Made by a program: the position numbers and the translations under genes. From NCBI GenBank assembly GCA_905221375.1, contig CAJNCY010000001.1, positions 62,001 through 126,000 of the forward strand: a stretch of DNA of 64,000 nucleotides, given 5' to 3'. Origin of the DNA: a bacterium. Its GTDB lineage: Bacteria > Bacillota > Bacilli > Lactobacillales > Streptococcaceae. The notes under the pieces were generated by a model that made no database searches, had not been told where the DNA came from, and saw only the letters and a program-made list of their open reading frames with translations. Position 1 is the first letter of the stretch. Each line of letters begins with the position of its first letter. Of the stretch, positions 27,069 through 38,386 are shown in pieces.

Positions 27069-28214
27069 TTAGTCATCTAAATGATTAATTGCATAGTTAG
27101 CTTCTTCCTCTGTAAAGCCATCTATAGAAGAGGTCAATTGGTTGATGAGACGAGACTTAGACATATTAAATAATTTTCTATAGTTTTTAGCATTAAATAA
27201 GGCATTATATTTATAATCGGCTTCTAAATGATCAACCGCATATTGAGCTGCATCATTTGAAAATTTATCAAAATCAGAAGTTAATTGTCTATACATACGT
27301 TTTTTTGACATGTGGAATAACGAATTATAACTTTTTGCCTTTCCTAAAGCAGCAGAATATTCACTATTGCTATCATTACTAGAAGAAGCTGTACTTGCTT
27401 GACCTTCCTTCCAAACTCCGTCAGCGCCAACATAATAACGTCCACCATCAACCCATTCATTGACAGCCATTTTACCATTCGATTTTAAATAGTAATTTCC
27501 TTGCCATGTACTATAAGCATAAGATCCATCTGATTTCAAGTAATACCAAGCTTGATAGGTAGCATCATAAACCCATTCATTGATAGCCATTTTACCATCT
27601 GATTTCAAATAGTAGTTCCCTTGCCAAGCATTGCGAGCATAAGAACCATCGGATTTCAAGTAATACCAGGCTTGGTAAGAAGAGTCATAAACCCATTCAC
27701 CTTTAGCCATTTTACCGTTTGATTTAAGGTAGTAAGCTCCTTGCCATGTACTGTAGGCATAAGATCCATCTGATTTCAAGTAATACCAAGCTTGATAAGA
27801 ATCATCATAAATCCATTCGCTCTGGGCCATTTTTCCGTCTGCTTTCAGATAATAACTTCCTTGCCAAGCATTTTTCACTGAATTTCCATTTCCATCAAAG
27901 TAATACCATGCACCATCTTGCTTAACCCAACCACTTGTTGTAGATGAAGTTGTGTTGGTTTGAGCCGCAGTTGCTTGTTTTGCTTTAAAGGCACCCTTAG
28001 GAGCGTTTTTCAATTCGCAAGCCACACCATCATGATCGCGGTCTAACTTGGCAGAATAACCAGGATCCCCCTCATGAAGATCCGAATAGCCATTAGCCCA
28101 AGCTTCCATACAGCTAGAAAAATGGATGTTTTCTTCTGCTAAAACTGGTTGTGAAAACAAGGCTAAAACTGGCAAGGTAGCCAGACTCATTTTTAAAAAT
28201 AGACGTTTGTTCAT
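27069..28214 (-). CDS. Choline-binding surface protein with Excalibur and two Ltp domains
   Basis: A 381-residue secreted protein. A Sec signal peptide (about 1-26, ending PVLA) is followed by an Excalibur calcium-binding motif (about 30-67, C35 and DRDHDGVACE), a linker, and choline-binding repeats (about 94-270) built from three nearly identical 40-residue units. Two C-terminal modules come last (about 286-330 and 333-380), with the pattern A..Y....MSK.R...QLTS..D.F...A.YA.DHL. These match the host cell surface-exposed lipoprotein (Ltp) domain, known from phage TP-J34 Ltp, which blocks DNA injection by other phages. The protein should sit on teichoic-acid phosphocholine. No enzymatic domain is seen. 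Its function is unknown; phage exclusion is an inference. Confidence 0.88.
   Translation of the reverse strand: MNKRLFLKMSLATLPVLALFSQPVLAEENIHFSSCMEAWANGYSDLHEGDPGYSAKLDRDHDGVACELKNAPKGAFKAKQATAAQTNTTSSTTSGWVKQDGAWYYFDGNGNSVKNAWQGSYYLKADGKMAQSEWIYDDSYQAWYYLKSDGSYAYSTWQGAYYLKSNGKMAKGEWVYDSSYQAWYYLKSDGSYARNAWQGNYYLKSDGKMAINEWVYDATYQAWYYLKSDGSYAYSTWQGNYYLKSNGKMAVNEWVDGGRYYVGADGVWKEGQASTASSSNDSNSEYSAALGKAKSYNSLFHMSKKRMYRQLTSDFDKFSNDAAQYAVDHLEADYKYNALFNAKNYRKLFNMSKSRLINQLTSSIDGFTEEEANYAINHLDD
27465..27824 (-). repeat. Three 120-bp tandem repeats encoding choline-binding units
   Basis: Each unit encodes QAWYYLKSDGSYA...WQG.YYLKS plus the rest of a 40-residue pair of choline-binding repeats. Nucleotide similarity is high, so copy number may vary between strains. 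Confidence 0.85.
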
Positions 28215-28251
28215 CTTTTTCTCCCATAATTATGATATCGATTTCATGTTT

Positions 28252-28280
28252 ATTTTATCAGATTTATTTCTTCAATTCAA
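28252..28280 (-). promoter_or_regulatory. Promoter of the choline-binding protein gene
   Basis: -35 TTGAAT (28275-28280), 17-base spacer, extended -10 TGATAAAAT (-10 at 28252-28257). It lies 38 bases upstream of the start, which has a GGGAG ribosome site. Confidence 0.65.
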
Positions 28281-28322
28281 GGAAAAATCAATCCTAGTTC
28301 TTATAACTTTTCATTACAATTT

Positions 28323-30041
28323 TTATTTTTGAATAAATAATTCATACAAGCCTCTCACTGCATTACAGCCGTAAATAGCTTCTGCTTGGACTAAGTCTGC
28401 CAAGGTCAAGACTTTCTCTTCTACCTGTCCTGTTTCCAGCAAATGCTGACGATAAATTCCTGGCAAGATTCCAAGTCGGATAGGCGGTGTGTAGAGTTTC
28501 CCATCGATTTTCAGAACTAAATTTCCGATAGAGGTTTCAAGAAATTCTCCAGACTTATTGTGGTAAATAATCTCTTGCTCCCCTAGATTCAAATGCGGGC
28601 GGTGAGTCGTTTTGAAGTAGGTAAAGGCTTGTTGCAAATTGGCTTCCTGCAGGCAAAGTTTGGCCTGACAAAAACTTGGACTAAGGGGTGTTAAGATTTG
28701 TCGACTAAGTTCTATCTCTCCAGATTTGCTGAGAGAAATTCGCAAGCGGTAATCTTGATTAGCATCACAAGTCTGACACTCTGCTTCAATTTTTTGTCTC
28801 AAAATTTCTGGGTCAAAAGGAAAGGCAAAATATCGACTAGCTTTTCTCAGTCTTTCCAGATGTTGTTCTTCAAAGAACAAGTTCTTTTGGCTGATTTTTC
28901 CAGTTGAAATTAATTGGAAACGAGCTTGTTTACGATAGAGAACAGCTGCCTTTTGATGAACCTCTCGGTATTCAGATTCCCAAGTGCTATCCCAAGTAAT
29001 GCCACCACCCACTCCATATATGGCTTTTTCTTGATGCAATTGAATGGTCCGAATGGCTACATTGAAAATCCGTTGCCCATGTGGAAGCAAGAGACCAATC
29101 GTTCCACAGTAGACTCCTCTGGGTTGTGGTTCCAAGTCCTTAATGATTTCCATAGTCGCAATTTTCGGAGCTCCCGTTATGGATCCGCAAGGAAAGAGAG
29201 AGCGAAAGATTTCAACAAGGTTCACATCCTCTCGCAACTGACTCTTGATGGTCGAAGTCATCTGCCAAACCGTTGAATACTGTTCTACTTGGCAAAGACG
29301 CTCCACGTGCTCACTCCCCACCTCAGAAATACGGTTCATATCATTGCGCAAGAGGTCCACAATCATCATATTTTCAGAGCGATTTTTGGGGTCCTGTTCC
29401 AACCAACTGGCCTGCTCCAAGTCTTCTTGGTCAGTCATGCCACGCTGAGTCGTTCCCTTCATTGGTCGCGTTGTCAACTCGCGGTCATTTTGCTCAAAAA
29501 AGAGCTCTGGACTCATGGATATCACTGCCATCTCGTCATGTTCCACATAGGCATTATAGCCTGCCTCCTGCTCTACCACCATGCGATTGTAGATAGCAAA
29601 AGGGTTAGCACTTAAGTCTTGCTTGAGTTGGACGGTGTAGTTGACCTGATAGGTGTCTCCCTGCCGCAAATGATGATGTATCTGTGCAATAGCCTTTTCA
29701 TAGTCCTCTGCAGACGTTACTTCCTGCCAATTTGAAGGCAAATCAACCTCATCATAAGTCAGAGGAATAGAGGAAGTTTCTACGCTATCATGAACAGTAA
29801 AGTAAAGCAAATACTCGTCCAGTAAAGGTGCCTTATGAACTGCTAATTTCTCCTCAAAAGCAGGTGCAGCCTCGTAGCTGACATAGCCCACCACATAGTA
29901 GCCCTGCTCTTGGTAGCTTTCCACTTGTGCCAGCAAATCTGCCACTTCTGCTACATTTCTCGTTTTCAACTCTTTAATCGGCTGGGTAAAGGTGTATCTC
30001 TCCCCCAAAGCCCTAAAATCAATCACTGTTTTTCTATGCAT
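28323..30041 (-). CDS. pabB: Aminodeoxychorismate synthase component I fused to aminodeoxychorismate lyase
   Basis: A 572-residue PabB-PabC fusion for p-aminobenzoate, the folate precursor. The N-terminal chorismate-binding half (to about 365) has the family motifs MSPELFFEQN, TRPMKGTTQRG (about 190), ENMMIVDLLRND and FPCGSITGAPKIATMEII. The C-terminal class-IV PLP-fold half (about 375-572) starts near LISTGKISQKNLFF and ends AEAIYGCNAVRGLYELF. A separate glutaminase (PabA) is needed and is not here. It stands alone between the choline-binding protein gene and the zmpB terminator. Confidence 0.93.
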   Translation of the reverse strand: MHRKTVIDFRALGERYTFTQPIKELKTRNVAEVADLLAQVESYQEQGYYVVGYVSYEAAPAFEEKLAVHKAPLLDEYLLYFTVHDSVETSSIPLTYDEVDLPSNWQEVTSAEDYEKAIAQIHHHLRQGDTYQVNYTVQLKQDLSANPFAIYNRMVVEQEAGYNAYVEHDEMAVISMSPELFFEQNDRELTTRPMKGTTQRGMTDQEDLEQASWLEQDPKNRSENMMIVDLLRNDMNRISEVGSEHVERLCQVEQYSTVWQMTSTIKSQLREDVNLVEIFRSLFPCGSITGAPKIATMEIIKDLEPQPRGVYCGTIGLLLPHGQRIFNVAIRTIQLHQEKAIYGVGGGITWDSTWESEYREVHQKAAVLYRKQARFQLISTGKISQKNLFFEEQHLERLRKASRYFAFPFDPEILRQKIEAECQTCDANQDYRLRISLSKSGEIELSRQILTPLSPSFCQAKLCLQEANLQQAFTYFKTTHRPHLNLGEQEIIYHNKSGEFLETSIGNLVLKIDGKLYTPPIRLGILPGIYRQHLLETGQVEEKVLTLADLVQAEAIYGCNAVRGLYELFIQK

Positions 30042-30060
30042 ACCTTAAGTATAGCACAAA

Positions 30061-30092
30061 ATAAGAAAACCCTCATCCGCAAAGCAGATGAG
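30061..30092 (-). terminator. Terminator of zmpB
   Basis: CTCATCTGC/GCGGATGAG stem (minus strand, one G-U pair, loop TTT) followed by GGGTTTTCTTATTTT. Confidence 0.82.
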
Positions 30093-30101
30093 AGATTTCA
30101 A

Positions 30102-33100
30102 TTATTTAAAGATTGAAGTTTTAAAGCTATTTGTTTGTTGAAGAAGTTTTTTGAATAATTTCTCTTTAAGTGATACAGTATTATCAAATTTAACTGATCC
30201 ATTTTTAAGAGTAGCTTTATCTTTATCAACGGCAGCAGCAAATGCATTCTTCAAGTCATCGTAACTACTGTATGTAGTACCGTCGATTGTAACAGGGTTA
30301 AATCCTGCTTTCGCTTTATCAACAACTTCTTTGAAGTATGCTTTCTTCCAATCTTCTAGAGTATTAAATTTACCATCAGAAACTTTCTTAATGATAAAGT
30401 CATCACCTAGAGTATTGTGACCAGCCTGTTTAGACTCATTTTTCAGCATGTTAGAAGCGTAGTTTAAGAAGCCTTTTTCATATCCAAAGTAACCCCACAT
30501 ACGGAAGGTGTTATGTTTGAATGACATAGAGCCTGGAGCTCCTTCACTTGTATTACCACCATAGATACCAGCAGTGATAGGCACCGTTACATAGGCAGAG
30601 CCAAATCCAGTTGGGTCATAAGTACCATTACCAGGACCGTGTTTGGTCATGAAGTTCTTATCTACTAGGTCGTTAACAGAAGTTAAGTTATATTCTTTTT
30701 CTTCTGCATTCAAATCACGAACCTCATCGTATTGGTTCTTCGTATTAGCGTTACGTAATTTCTTAGCAACTTTCTTGAACCAAGCGTTGTTTAGTTCTTT
30801 ACTGCCTTTATCAATTACAGCTTCTCCTTCAAGGTAATCAAGAAGCATTAGAGTATCGTTGAAACCTTTCATGTAATGATCGATTTCAGCGCGAGATGTA
30901 AGGTCATTTGGATTTGTGTTATACCATTGATTTCCGTCATTTGGACGTTCGTAGGCCATGTTTAATCCAAGTGCTTTGAAGTCACCGTTTGGACTTGTTT
31001 CAGCAGGTGATTGCAACATACCTTGTGCAAATGCTTCTAGGTCAGTACCTTCACGGTGTCTTGAACCACCTAAGTAAACCATACGGTCATTTACGTGAGT
31101 CGTTTCGTGAGTGAAGGCTGAGATACCAAAGTCACTAATCATATCAGTAACCATGAAGAAGACTGAATCATCCTTATAAGGGTTACCGTAAATACGAGCT
31201 ACAGCTCCCATACGCCAGTCAGTTGCATGATAACGACCTGTTGGTCCGTATAATTCACGGATAGGTGCTACATCCTTACCACTGTTCGTATGTCCGTATT
31301 TATCTGTGCTGATTCCTTTATAGTTTTGGTTATCTAACACAGGAGTTGGAACCATGTTATTGCTCTTAAGCAGTTGATTACGAACTTTATCTAATGATAG
31401 ACGAGACCAGAAGTCTAGGTAATTTTGTTGACCTTTAGCGACTTTATTGATTTCAGCTTTGAATGCTTCGCGTTCTTCTGCAGTATTCTTACCGTATTTT
31501 TCAAATGAACTGTAAGCCATAGTGTTATATGTTGAGATTAAGAACATATGAGCATCTTTCAAGTTCAGAAGTGGTAGAATCATCTTGCCATGCATGTCGT
31601 TGTTTAATCCCTCGTAGGCTCTGTGTTTCTTATTAGCAAATTCAGGAGTTGTTGTTTTAGGTTCAACGATATATACATTATCTTTAGTAGCTTTTATGAA
31701 CCAATCGTTTAAGTCTGTATCACTTGTGAATAGACGCATATTATAGTCTAAGAAACTGTTTAACTCGCCTATACCGATAACTCCACCAATCGTTTCGCGA
31801 TAAGCTTCTAAAGTTCTATCACCTTTAATGTTACTTTCTTTAGAACCAACTTTAATCAAGAAGTCTAACACACCAACATTCTTACCATAGAAGTCCGGTT
31901 TGAATAGCATTAATTCTTTAATATTAAAGTCATCGAATTTAACACCGTAGTAACGATTTAGGTAAGATAATCCAAGAAGAACTGCAGCCTTATTGTCATC
32001 AATTTTCTTAATCAAGGCACGTTTAGCAGCTTCATCTGTGTTCAGTTGATGATCTTCATTTTCTACTAACTTCGTAACGAATTTATTAAGATTATCTTTA
32101 ACATACTTGAAGCTTTCTTCTAGGTACAAGTCCTTAATTGCATTGACTTTGTTGCCACCAGTTCTACCCAAGTGTTGGTAAATCGAGTCAGATTGCAATT
32201 CAACAGGGCTTAATTTGCTTTCAATAGCACTGATTAAGTCAGCACGATCTTTAACAACCATGTTTGGTGTGTAAACAACTTCACCAAGCTCAGCGACACT
32301 GTATTCTTTCACTTGTTTAACTTTAGATTCTTTCGGTGAAATTGTAAAGATGTCTTTTGTCTTATCTGCGTAGTGAACCAAAATATGGTCAGCATCTGTA
32401 AGGTCTGTGACAAAGTCATTGCCTTTCATTGCAGTTACAGACAATACTTCTTTCGTTAATAAGTTTGATCCATCTGGAATCTTGTTCCCTTGGTTGACAA
32501 TCCACTCTTTATTGTAGAATGGTTGAAGTTTTTCGATGTTACGATAAGCAAGTTCACGGTCTGCATTGTAATCTTGAGTATCTTTGTAAGTGTCAGATTT
32601 TGGTTTAACATTATTTAATGTATCTGAAACAAGAGGATTGATAACATAATCATTAGCCGTAATTCCTAATGTTGCAATTTTCTGGTCAGCTTCATCTTGA
32701 GACACTTCTTTAATTCGGTTAGAAACAGAGAATCTAAATGAACGCTTACCTGTACTTACATCTTTTACAATGAAGTTACGTTCTAATGCGTTATTTGAGA
32801 AGTATCCACCATCTTCGTCAATATCTTTAGATCCATAGAACACTTCACCATTTTCAACTTTCATCATAGACACAGAGTCTGCAACTTTACCCCATGCCCA
32901 GTTCTTACTAAGGAAACCACCTGCTTCAACAGGTGTATTTACCTTAATAGTTCCTTTCGTAACAGCGTTACGAACAGAACCATATTTACCAATTCCGTTA
33001 GGATCAGAACCGTTATCTGATCTAGCGACAAATCCACCGATACGAGCTTTATTAGCAACTATATCAGCTTCTACATATCCTTTATCAACATTACCTTTCC

Positions 33101-36020
33101 AGATTTCGCCAACCATGCCACCGAAATCCCAACCTCGATCACCTACACCAGTAAGTTTACCAATATAAGCAACATTAGTAAGTTGTCCGCCGTTATCTAA
33201 TTTGTTAACAAGTCCGGCAATTCCATCTCTACCAGTGATGCTACCAGTTACTTTAATATTCTCAACAGTGGCATTCTTAACAGTTCTAGCAAGAGCAGAA
33301 ATGTTATCAATCCAAGGCATATTAATATCGACATTAGCTAAGTTAACATCTTTAACCGAACCACCTTCAATACCACCAAATAATTGACGTGTCATATTGT
33401 GGATTGAATAACGTTGTCCCTCAACACTTGATAACTTACCTTTAAATGTACCAGGAACATACTCTTTATTTGGAGTTGGTACATTAGCTGCATTTAGATC
33501 TGCACCAAGTTTAAACTCACCGCTAGGGTTAGCTTTCATATCTTTTACAAGCTCATTGAAGTTGTAGTAAACATTACCTTCTTTTGCTTTTTGTTTTTCA
33601 AAGTAATGAACATACTCTTCGCTAAGTGTGTTATCTGCATTACGTTGAACTAAGTCTGGTGCTTTGGCAGTAACTTTATATAAAGTTTTTCCGTCTTTTT
33701 CTACTTCTTCAATCTTGTCAACAGCAAGTCGTGTAATCTTGTTGTCGTGAGTTGTAACTCGTAGGTAAAGTGGGGCAACATCAGCTGGTTTTTCTGTCAG
33801 CAAACTAGTATCTGTTTCATTACCGTCAGCGTCCACACTCATCAAGCTTGTTTCTTTGATATTTTTGATTTCAACTTTTTTGAGGTCAATTCTTAGAGGT
33901 TCTTCATTCAGAACTACTTCCTCATCGCCTTCACCACGGTCATAAACCATCTTAGTTTCAATCTTATAATCTTTGTAGTATTGCAAATCTGTCAGGCTAG
34001 CTGTTAAGTTGTCAGGTGAAACATTCAATGTTTTCACAATCTCATCACCTTTTTTCAGAGTTAAGGTGATAGATTTAATGGCTGCCTTACTTGGATTTTC
34101 TAGACTATACTTAACATCTGAAGTCCGTTTCAAATCCTTAGGCTCAACTGCTGTGATGGTCAATACTGGTTTTTCAAAGCTCTTGGTACCACGTTTCAAA
34201 ATTTTGTCTTGAGGTGCCTCAAGGATTTCCTCTGTAACTTTTGGAGCGTCCTCTGTTTTAACTCCCTTAATGGTATTAAAGGTCTTAGTGATTTTTTTCT
34301 GACCTTCTTTACCTTCTTGAGCTACAACTTCTAAACCTTTTTTCAGTTGAGCATCTTCTTCAACTTTTTCCTTAAATGGAATCTTTTCAATACTTTCTTC
34401 TACCAGAGTTCCTTCAATTGATTTTGTTCCACGACTTACCTGTTGATTTACAGGCTCCTTGGTCACTTCCGTACTGGTTGAAAGAACTTGGTCAGTTTTG
34501 ACACCTTCTACCGTTTTATAGGTTGTTTTGGTAACTTGACTTCCTTTTTCACCATTTCGTAGGACAGTTTCTTCGTCTGTATACTTAGTTGGATCCTCAG
34601 TCGTTTCAGTTTTGTAGTCAATTTCTGTAGTTGATTCTTCAACAAGGGTTCCCTCAGTCACCTTATACTCAGGTAACTGATCTTGAACAAGTGCTTGACC
34701 TTCCTTGCCTGCCTCTTGAGTTCCTTTTACTTCTACTGGAGCTTCTGGTAATTCAGCTTGTGTTAAAGCTTGACCTTCTTTGCCTTCCTCTTGGGTGCCT
34801 TTAGACTCTACCCTAGCTTCTGGTAGTTCAGGTTGCGTTAAGGCTTGACCTTCCTTACCTACCTCTTGAATTCCTTTAGACTCTACTGTAGCCTCTGGCA
34901 ATTCTGACTGCGTTAAAGATTGGCCTTCTTTGCCTGCCTCTTGAGTTCCTTTAGCTGCTTGGTGATTTTGTTCAGCTTGTGGTACGGGAGTTGGGGCAGG
35001 TTGCACCTCTTTCTTAGTTCCGACTGCAATGACTTGCGACACAGGATTTTGAACAACTTGGTCTTCGATGACTTCTCTAACTTCTTGACCGTTGACCATC
35101 GAAACTTTGGTTACAAGGCGACGCTGACCATTTACTCCGGCTGTGACGATACGAGTCTGTCCTTCTGCTAGATTCGCATCTGGACTTGTGACCGTTTCAA
35201 AAGGAATCTCTACCAAGCTCTCTTCCTGTCTAGCCTGAGACTTCTCAGAAACTGGTTTTTCTTCAACAGCAGGGGCAACTGGATTCTCTACTACAGGTTT
35301 TTCGACGGCAATTTCCGGAGTAACCGCAGGTCTTTCTTGAACGACTTCTGTTTTCTCGATTTCTTTTGAACTTTGCTTTTCTACTGGCAACTGAGGCTGT
35401 TCAGTTGAAGTTGGTCTTGATGGATGGAGTTCTGCTTCCTTGAAGTAACCAATGTATTCATAACCATCAATGTGGATAATCCCTTCAGCCAAGCCTTCAT
35501 GTGTAGATGCTGAAATAGTTTGGTTATAAGAAAGCAATTCCTTATTTTCAAATGCAAATGTCCCATAAGGTACAAAGGTGCTAGCTCCTAAAGAACCAAT
35601 CAAGAGAACACCTAGAACTTCTCTACGACCTTTTTTGGACACCAAAAAGACTGCTAGTGAGGCCGTTGCCAAACCAAGACCTGACCAAGCTAGTTCCTTA
35701 CTTCCTGTGTATGGAAGTTGTTGACTGTTAGTTGCCTTCTTGCGATAAACTACATATAGAATATCATCATCTTGAAATTCTATAGGAACCTCATGGTGAA
35801 TCAGGGCTTTTTCAGACTCGGTCAACTCCTGCTCCGCCAGATAACGGTAATGAACACTATGAGCACTGCCGACTTCATTGGCTTGCACCTTATCCACTGA
35901 AAGGGTACTAGCACCAAAAAGGAAGGCCCCGATTGCTACAGGACCTACCCCAACAGTTAGCTTACGAATCGAATATTTAGTGATTTTTTCTAGTTGTTGT
36001 TTTGTTTTTCTCATTCTCAC
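30102..36020 (-). CDS. zmpB: Surface zinc metalloprotease ZmpB (peptidase M26)
   Basis: A 1972-residue gluzincin. Layout: YSIRK-type signal (16-45), a sortase motif LPYTG at 102-106 followed by two hydrophobic segments (about 107-160), an unusual N-terminal anchor typical of streptococcal Zmp and IgA proteases. Next come a first G5 domain (about 270-335), four 25-residue KGTQE-GKEGQ repeats (about 357-456), two more G5 domains (about 456-620), a long beta-helix-like M26 N-domain, and the catalytic domain with HETTH at 1638-1642 and a downstream glutamate (E1657 or E1662) as third zinc ligand. The GTG at 36020 overlaps the stop of the upstream gene (GTGA); ATG 36014 is an alternative. Its neighbours, including a two-component system, are those of the pneumococcal zmpB locus. 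ZmpB, ZmpA and IgA proteases are related; the name rests mainly on context. Confidence 0.92.
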   Translation of the reverse strand: MRMRKTKQQLEKITKYSIRKLTVGVGPVAIGAFLFGASTLSVDKVQANEVGSAHSVHYRYLAEQELTESEKALIHHEVPIEFQDDDILYVVYRKKATNSQQLPYTGSKELAWSGLGLATASLAVFLVSKKGRREVLGVLLIGSLGASTFVPYGTFAFENKELLSYNQTISASTHEGLAEGIIHIDGYEYIGYFKEAELHPSRPTSTEQPQLPVEKQSSKEIEKTEVVQERPAVTPEIAVEKPVVENPVAPAVEEKPVSEKSQARQEESLVEIPFETVTSPDANLAEGQTRIVTAGVNGQRRLVTKVSMVNGQEVREVIEDQVVQNPVSQVIAVGTKKEVQPAPTPVPQAEQNHQAAKGTQEAGKEGQSLTQSELPEATVESKGIQEVGKEGQALTQPELPEARVESKGTQEEGKEGQALTQAELPEAPVEVKGTQEAGKEGQALVQDQLPEYKVTEGTLVEESTTEIDYKTETTEDPTKYTDEETVLRNGEKGSQVTKTTYKTVEGVKTDQVLSTSTEVTKEPVNQQVSRGTKSIEGTLVEESIEKIPFKEKVEEDAQLKKGLEVVAQEGKEGQKKITKTFNTIKGVKTEDAPKVTEEILEAPQDKILKRGTKSFEKPVLTITAVEPKDLKRTSDVKYSLENPSKAAIKSITLTLKKGDEIVKTLNVSPDNLTASLTDLQYYKDYKIETKMVYDRGEGDEEVVLNEEPLRIDLKKVEIKNIKETSLMSVDADGNETDTSLLTEKPADVAPLYLRVTTHDNKITRLAVDKIEEVEKDGKTLYKVTAKAPDLVQRNADNTLSEEYVHYFEKQKAKEGNVYYNFNELVKDMKANPSGEFKLGADLNAANVPTPNKEYVPGTFKGKLSSVEGQRYSIHNMTRQLFGGIEGGSVKDVNLANVDINMPWIDNISALARTVKNATVENIKVTGSITGRDGIAGLVNKLDNGGQLTNVAYIGKLTGVGDRGWDFGGMVGEIWKGNVDKGYVEADIVANKARIGGFVARSDNGSDPNGIGKYGSVRNAVTKGTIKVNTPVEAGGFLSKNWAWGKVADSVSMMKVENGEVFYGSKDIDEDGGYFSNNALERNFIVKDVSTGKRSFRFSVSNRIKEVSQDEADQKIATLGITANDYVINPLVSDTLNNVKPKSDTYKDTQDYNADRELAYRNIEKLQPFYNKEWIVNQGNKIPDGSNLLTKEVLSVTAMKGNDFVTDLTDADHILVHYADKTKDIFTISPKESKVKQVKEYSVAELGEVVYTPNMVVKDRADLISAIESKLSPVELQSDSIYQHLGRTGGNKVNAIKDLYLEESFKYVKDNLNKFVTKLVENEDHQLNTDEAAKRALIKKIDDNKAAVLLGLSYLNRYYGVKFDDFNIKELMLFKPDFYGKNVGVLDFLIKVGSKESNIKGDRTLEAYRETIGGVIGIGELNSFLDYNMRLFTSDTDLNDWFIKATKDNVYIVEPKTTTPEFANKKHRAYEGLNNDMHGKMILPLLNLKDAHMFLISTYNTMAYSSFEKYGKNTAEEREAFKAEINKVAKGQQNYLDFWSRLSLDKVRNQLLKSNNMVPTPVLDNQNYKGISTDKYGHTNSGKDVAPIRELYGPTGRYHATDWRMGAVARIYGNPYKDDSVFFMVTDMISDFGISAFTHETTHVNDRMVYLGGSRHREGTDLEAFAQGMLQSPAETSPNGDFKALGLNMAYERPNDGNQWYNTNPNDLTSRAEIDHYMKGFNDTLMLLDYLEGEAVIDKGSKELNNAWFKKVAKKLRNANTKNQYDEVRDLNAEEKEYNLTSVNDLVDKNFMTKHGPGNGTYDPTGFGSAYVTVPITAGIYGGNTSEGAPGSMSFKHNTFRMWGYFGYEKGFLNYASNMLKNESKQAGHNTLGDDFIIKKVSDGKFNTLEDWKKAYFKEVVDKAKAGFNPVTIDGTTYSSYDDLKNAFAAAVDKDKATLKNGSVKFDNTVSLKEKLFKKLLQQTNSFKTSIFK
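34653..34952 (-). repeat. Four 75-bp tandem repeats within zmpB
   Basis: They encode four 25-residue units of pattern KGTQE-GKEGQ-LTQ-ELPEA-VE. They form a flexible stalk between two G5 regions and could change copy number. Confidence 0.85.
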
Positions 36021-36580
36021 GACTTTCTAATAGAATCTTGCGGATAATGCGCACGCGCACCTCCGATTAATTTGGGACGGCTTGCTAAAGCTGTTACATG
36101 GGCATGCCCAATCTCTCTCAAAAGAGGGCGAATCGGAACCTGCACATGCTTAACATGCATGCCAATTGCAGTATCTCCGATATCCAATCCAGCATGAGCC
36201 TTGATAAATTCAACCTCAACTGGATCCTGCATAAACTTGAAGGCTGCCAACTGACCCGAACCTCCTGCATGAAGAGTCGGAAGGACACTGACGATTTCCA
36301 GGCCAAACTGCTCTGCCACCTGACGTTCAACAACGAGGGCCCGATTGACATGTTCACAACCTTGAACAGCTAGATGAATTCCTTTTTCCTCTAGGATATC
36401 TAGAATGGTTTTCACAATGATTTCGCCAATTTCTTGGCTGGATTCCTTGCCAATCTGACCACCTATGACTTCACTAGAAGAAAGGCCCAAAACAAAGATG
36501 GATCCCTGCTTCAAATTGGCCTTTTCCAATACATCTTCTACAATCTGGCTTGTTTCTCTTTGAATGTCTTTTTCCTTCAT
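36017..36580 (-). CDS. TIGR01440/DUF436-family protein
   Basis: A 187-residue protein with [22 protein letters not shown] near the start and [23 protein letters not shown] and [17 protein letters not shown] later, the conserved pattern of the TIGR01440 family. It is cytoplasmic and of unknown function. The start at 36580 is set by AGAGGT 7 bases upstream; an earlier ATG at 36601 would contain that site. Its stop overlaps the zmpB GTG, so the two are translated together. Confidence 0.85.
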   Translation of the reverse strand: MKEKDIQRETSQIVEDVLEKANLKQGSIFVLGLSSSEVIGGQIGKESSQEIGEIIVKTILDILEEKGIHLAVQGCEHVNRALVVERQVAEQFGLEIVSVLPTLHAGGSGQLAAFKFMQDPVEVEFIKAHAGLDIGDTAIGMHVKHVQVPIRPLLREIGHAHVTALASRPKLIGGARAHYPQDSIRKS

Positions 36581-36694
36581 ACTTGATACCTCTTTTATCA
36601 TTATCTATCATATCGTTTTTTCTTGTTTTTAGCAAGATAGACAACCTGAAAACCTTACTCCAATCTGCATAAAACTCCCAGAATTGATCGGGAG

Positions 36695-38386
36695 TTAGCT
36701 AGTTTCTATTCTATTTATGTATATTTCAACCGTCGTCCCTTTGTCGGGTGCAGAATCAATCTTCATCTGGTAATTGTCTCCAAAATGAAGTTTGAGCCGT
36801 TGGTCAACATTTTGCAGACCAACTCCCCCACGTTTGAGCTGACTTTGACTACTATCGCTAGCATCTTGGAAGCCAACGCCATCATCCTCAATGCGGATGA
36901 CTAGTCCTGAATCCTTTTTCTGGACAGAAACTCTAATATGTCCCTGACCTTCCTTCTCCTTAATGCCATGGTAAAGAGCATTTTCTACAAGGGGTTGTAG
37001 GACCAGCTTGGGCAAGACTAGCTTATCAAAGGCAGGATTTTCCTCAATCTCATATTCCAGCTTATCCCCATAGCGTTGTTTCTGGATAAAGAGGTACTGG
37101 CGGACATGATTGATTTCATCAGAAAGGCAAATCAAGTCCTTGCCTTGATTGAGCGCTAGGCGGAAATAAGTTGCCAAGGACTTGGTTACCTGAACCACTC
37201 GCTGACTATCCTGAAATTCAGCCATCCAGATGATAGTGTCCAAAGTATTGTAGAGAAAATGGGGGTTAATCTGGCTCGACAAAGCTTGAAGTTCATACTG
37301 ACGGGTCGTTTCTTCCTGCTTGCGCACATCTGCCATCAGCTGATCAATCTGATCCAACATGGCATTGAACTGGCGAGTCACTTCTCTCAACTCATATGCA
37401 CCAGTTTCCTTGGCACGCAGATTTTGTGTACCAGAAGCAATGTCCAACATGGTTTCTCTCAAATCCTTCAAAGGGGCAATCCAGCGCTTGAGACTGAACC
37501 ACACCAAGCAGAGACAGGCAAGAAGAGATGTGACACTGGCCCCAAGCAAGGTCCACAAGAGTTGACTCCGAACCTGGTCTAACTTCTCCAACGAAGATAC
37601 GCCTATAACCGTCCAATCAGTTCCTGCAATCTTTTCCTGACTGACGTAGGATTTGTGGTCCAGAGTGTAGCCCTTCCCTGTCTCAATATAAGGTTTCATA
37701 GCCTCCATTTCGCTAGATGAACTATAAACTGTGTGTTGAGGATGGTAGACAAATTCATGGTTTTCATTGATGATAAAGGCAAAGCCCTGCTGACCCAACT
37801 GGAGTTGGTTGAGATAGGCTTCCAGAGTTTCGTAGGAAATATCCAAGCGAAGCACGCCCAGATTGGCCCCCTTTACATCAACAAGTTCTTGAGTGACAGA
37901 AATGACCCACTGACTATCTGATTTACGAGCCGGAGTCAAAACAGGCATGGCTCCCTGATGAATGGCCTTTTGGTACCAGTCCTCAGACATCATATCTGAG
38001 GAGGTTTTCATCTGCACACTGTCATCTGTAGAAATGACCTGACCAGATTTGGTGACCAGTACAACAGCTTTCAAATCCTGGTCTGCCTTTAAGATGGTCA
38101 AAAACAGATCTCGGATTCCCTTGACCTTGTCTTGACTGGGATTCTCAGCATAGGCCAGAACATCCGTCTGCTGGGTCAAACTAGTTGAGGTGGTTTCTAG
38201 TTTTTTGATATAAGACTGGATAAAGTGGCTAGTTTGGCTAATGGTCGTTTGACTATTGCCCTCAATGCTAGCCTCAATGGCTGATGAACTAGATTGATAG
38301 TAGAAAGTCCCAACCATAGCTAGGAGAATGAGAAAGACCAGAAAGATGGAAATAACCATTCTGACTAGGAGAGAAGAACGCTTCAT
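36695..38386 (-). CDS. Sensor histidine kinase of the zmpB locus (LytS/YesM type)
   Basis: 563 residues: membrane helix 1 (about 8-28), an extracellular dCache-like sensor (30-280), helix 2 (about 285-307), HAMP, then the His_kinase region with the phosphorylated His376 in SSQINPHFLYNTLDTI and an HATPase domain (ENALYHGIKEKEG, EDDGVGF, GGVGLQNV). Its start overlaps the stop of the response-regulator gene by ATGA. In pneumococcus this pair is the TCS next to zmpB (TCS09 as I recall). The ligand is unknown. Confidence 0.93.
   Translation of the reverse strand: MKRSSLLVRMVISIFLVFLILLAMVGTFYYQSSSSAIEASIEGNSQTTISQTSHFIQSYIKKLETTSTSLTQQTDVLAYAENPSQDKVKGIRDLFLTILKADQDLKAVVLVTKSGQVISTDDSVQMKTSSDMMSEDWYQKAIHQGAMPVLTPARKSDSQWVISVTQELVDVKGANLGVLRLDISYETLEAYLNQLQLGQQGFAFIINENHEFVYHPQHTVYSSSSEMEAMKPYIETGKGYTLDHKSYVSQEKIAGTDWTVIGVSSLEKLDQVRSQLLWTLLGASVTSLLACLCLVWFSLKRWIAPLKDLRETMLDIASGTQNLRAKETGAYELREVTRQFNAMLDQIDQLMADVRKQEETTRQYELQALSSQINPHFLYNTLDTIIWMAEFQDSQRVVQVTKSLATYFRLALNQGKDLICLSDEINHVRQYLFIQKQRYGDKLEYEIEENPAFDKLVLPKLVLQPLVENALYHGIKEKEGQGHIRVSVQKKDSGLVIRIEDDGVGFQDASDSSQSQLKRGGVGLQNVDQRLKLHFGDNYQMKIDSAPDKGTTVEIYINRIETS

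Noticed and set aside
27465-27824. Regular 120-bp repeats that could suggest a repeat array such as CRISPR
   Set aside because: They are in frame inside a choline-binding protein, far longer than CRISPR repeats, without spacers or cas genes.
28912-29620. Several plus-strand open frames of 67-120 codons opposite pabB
   Set aside because: They overlap conserved chorismate-binding motifs of pabB in antisense, have no ribosome sites and no families.
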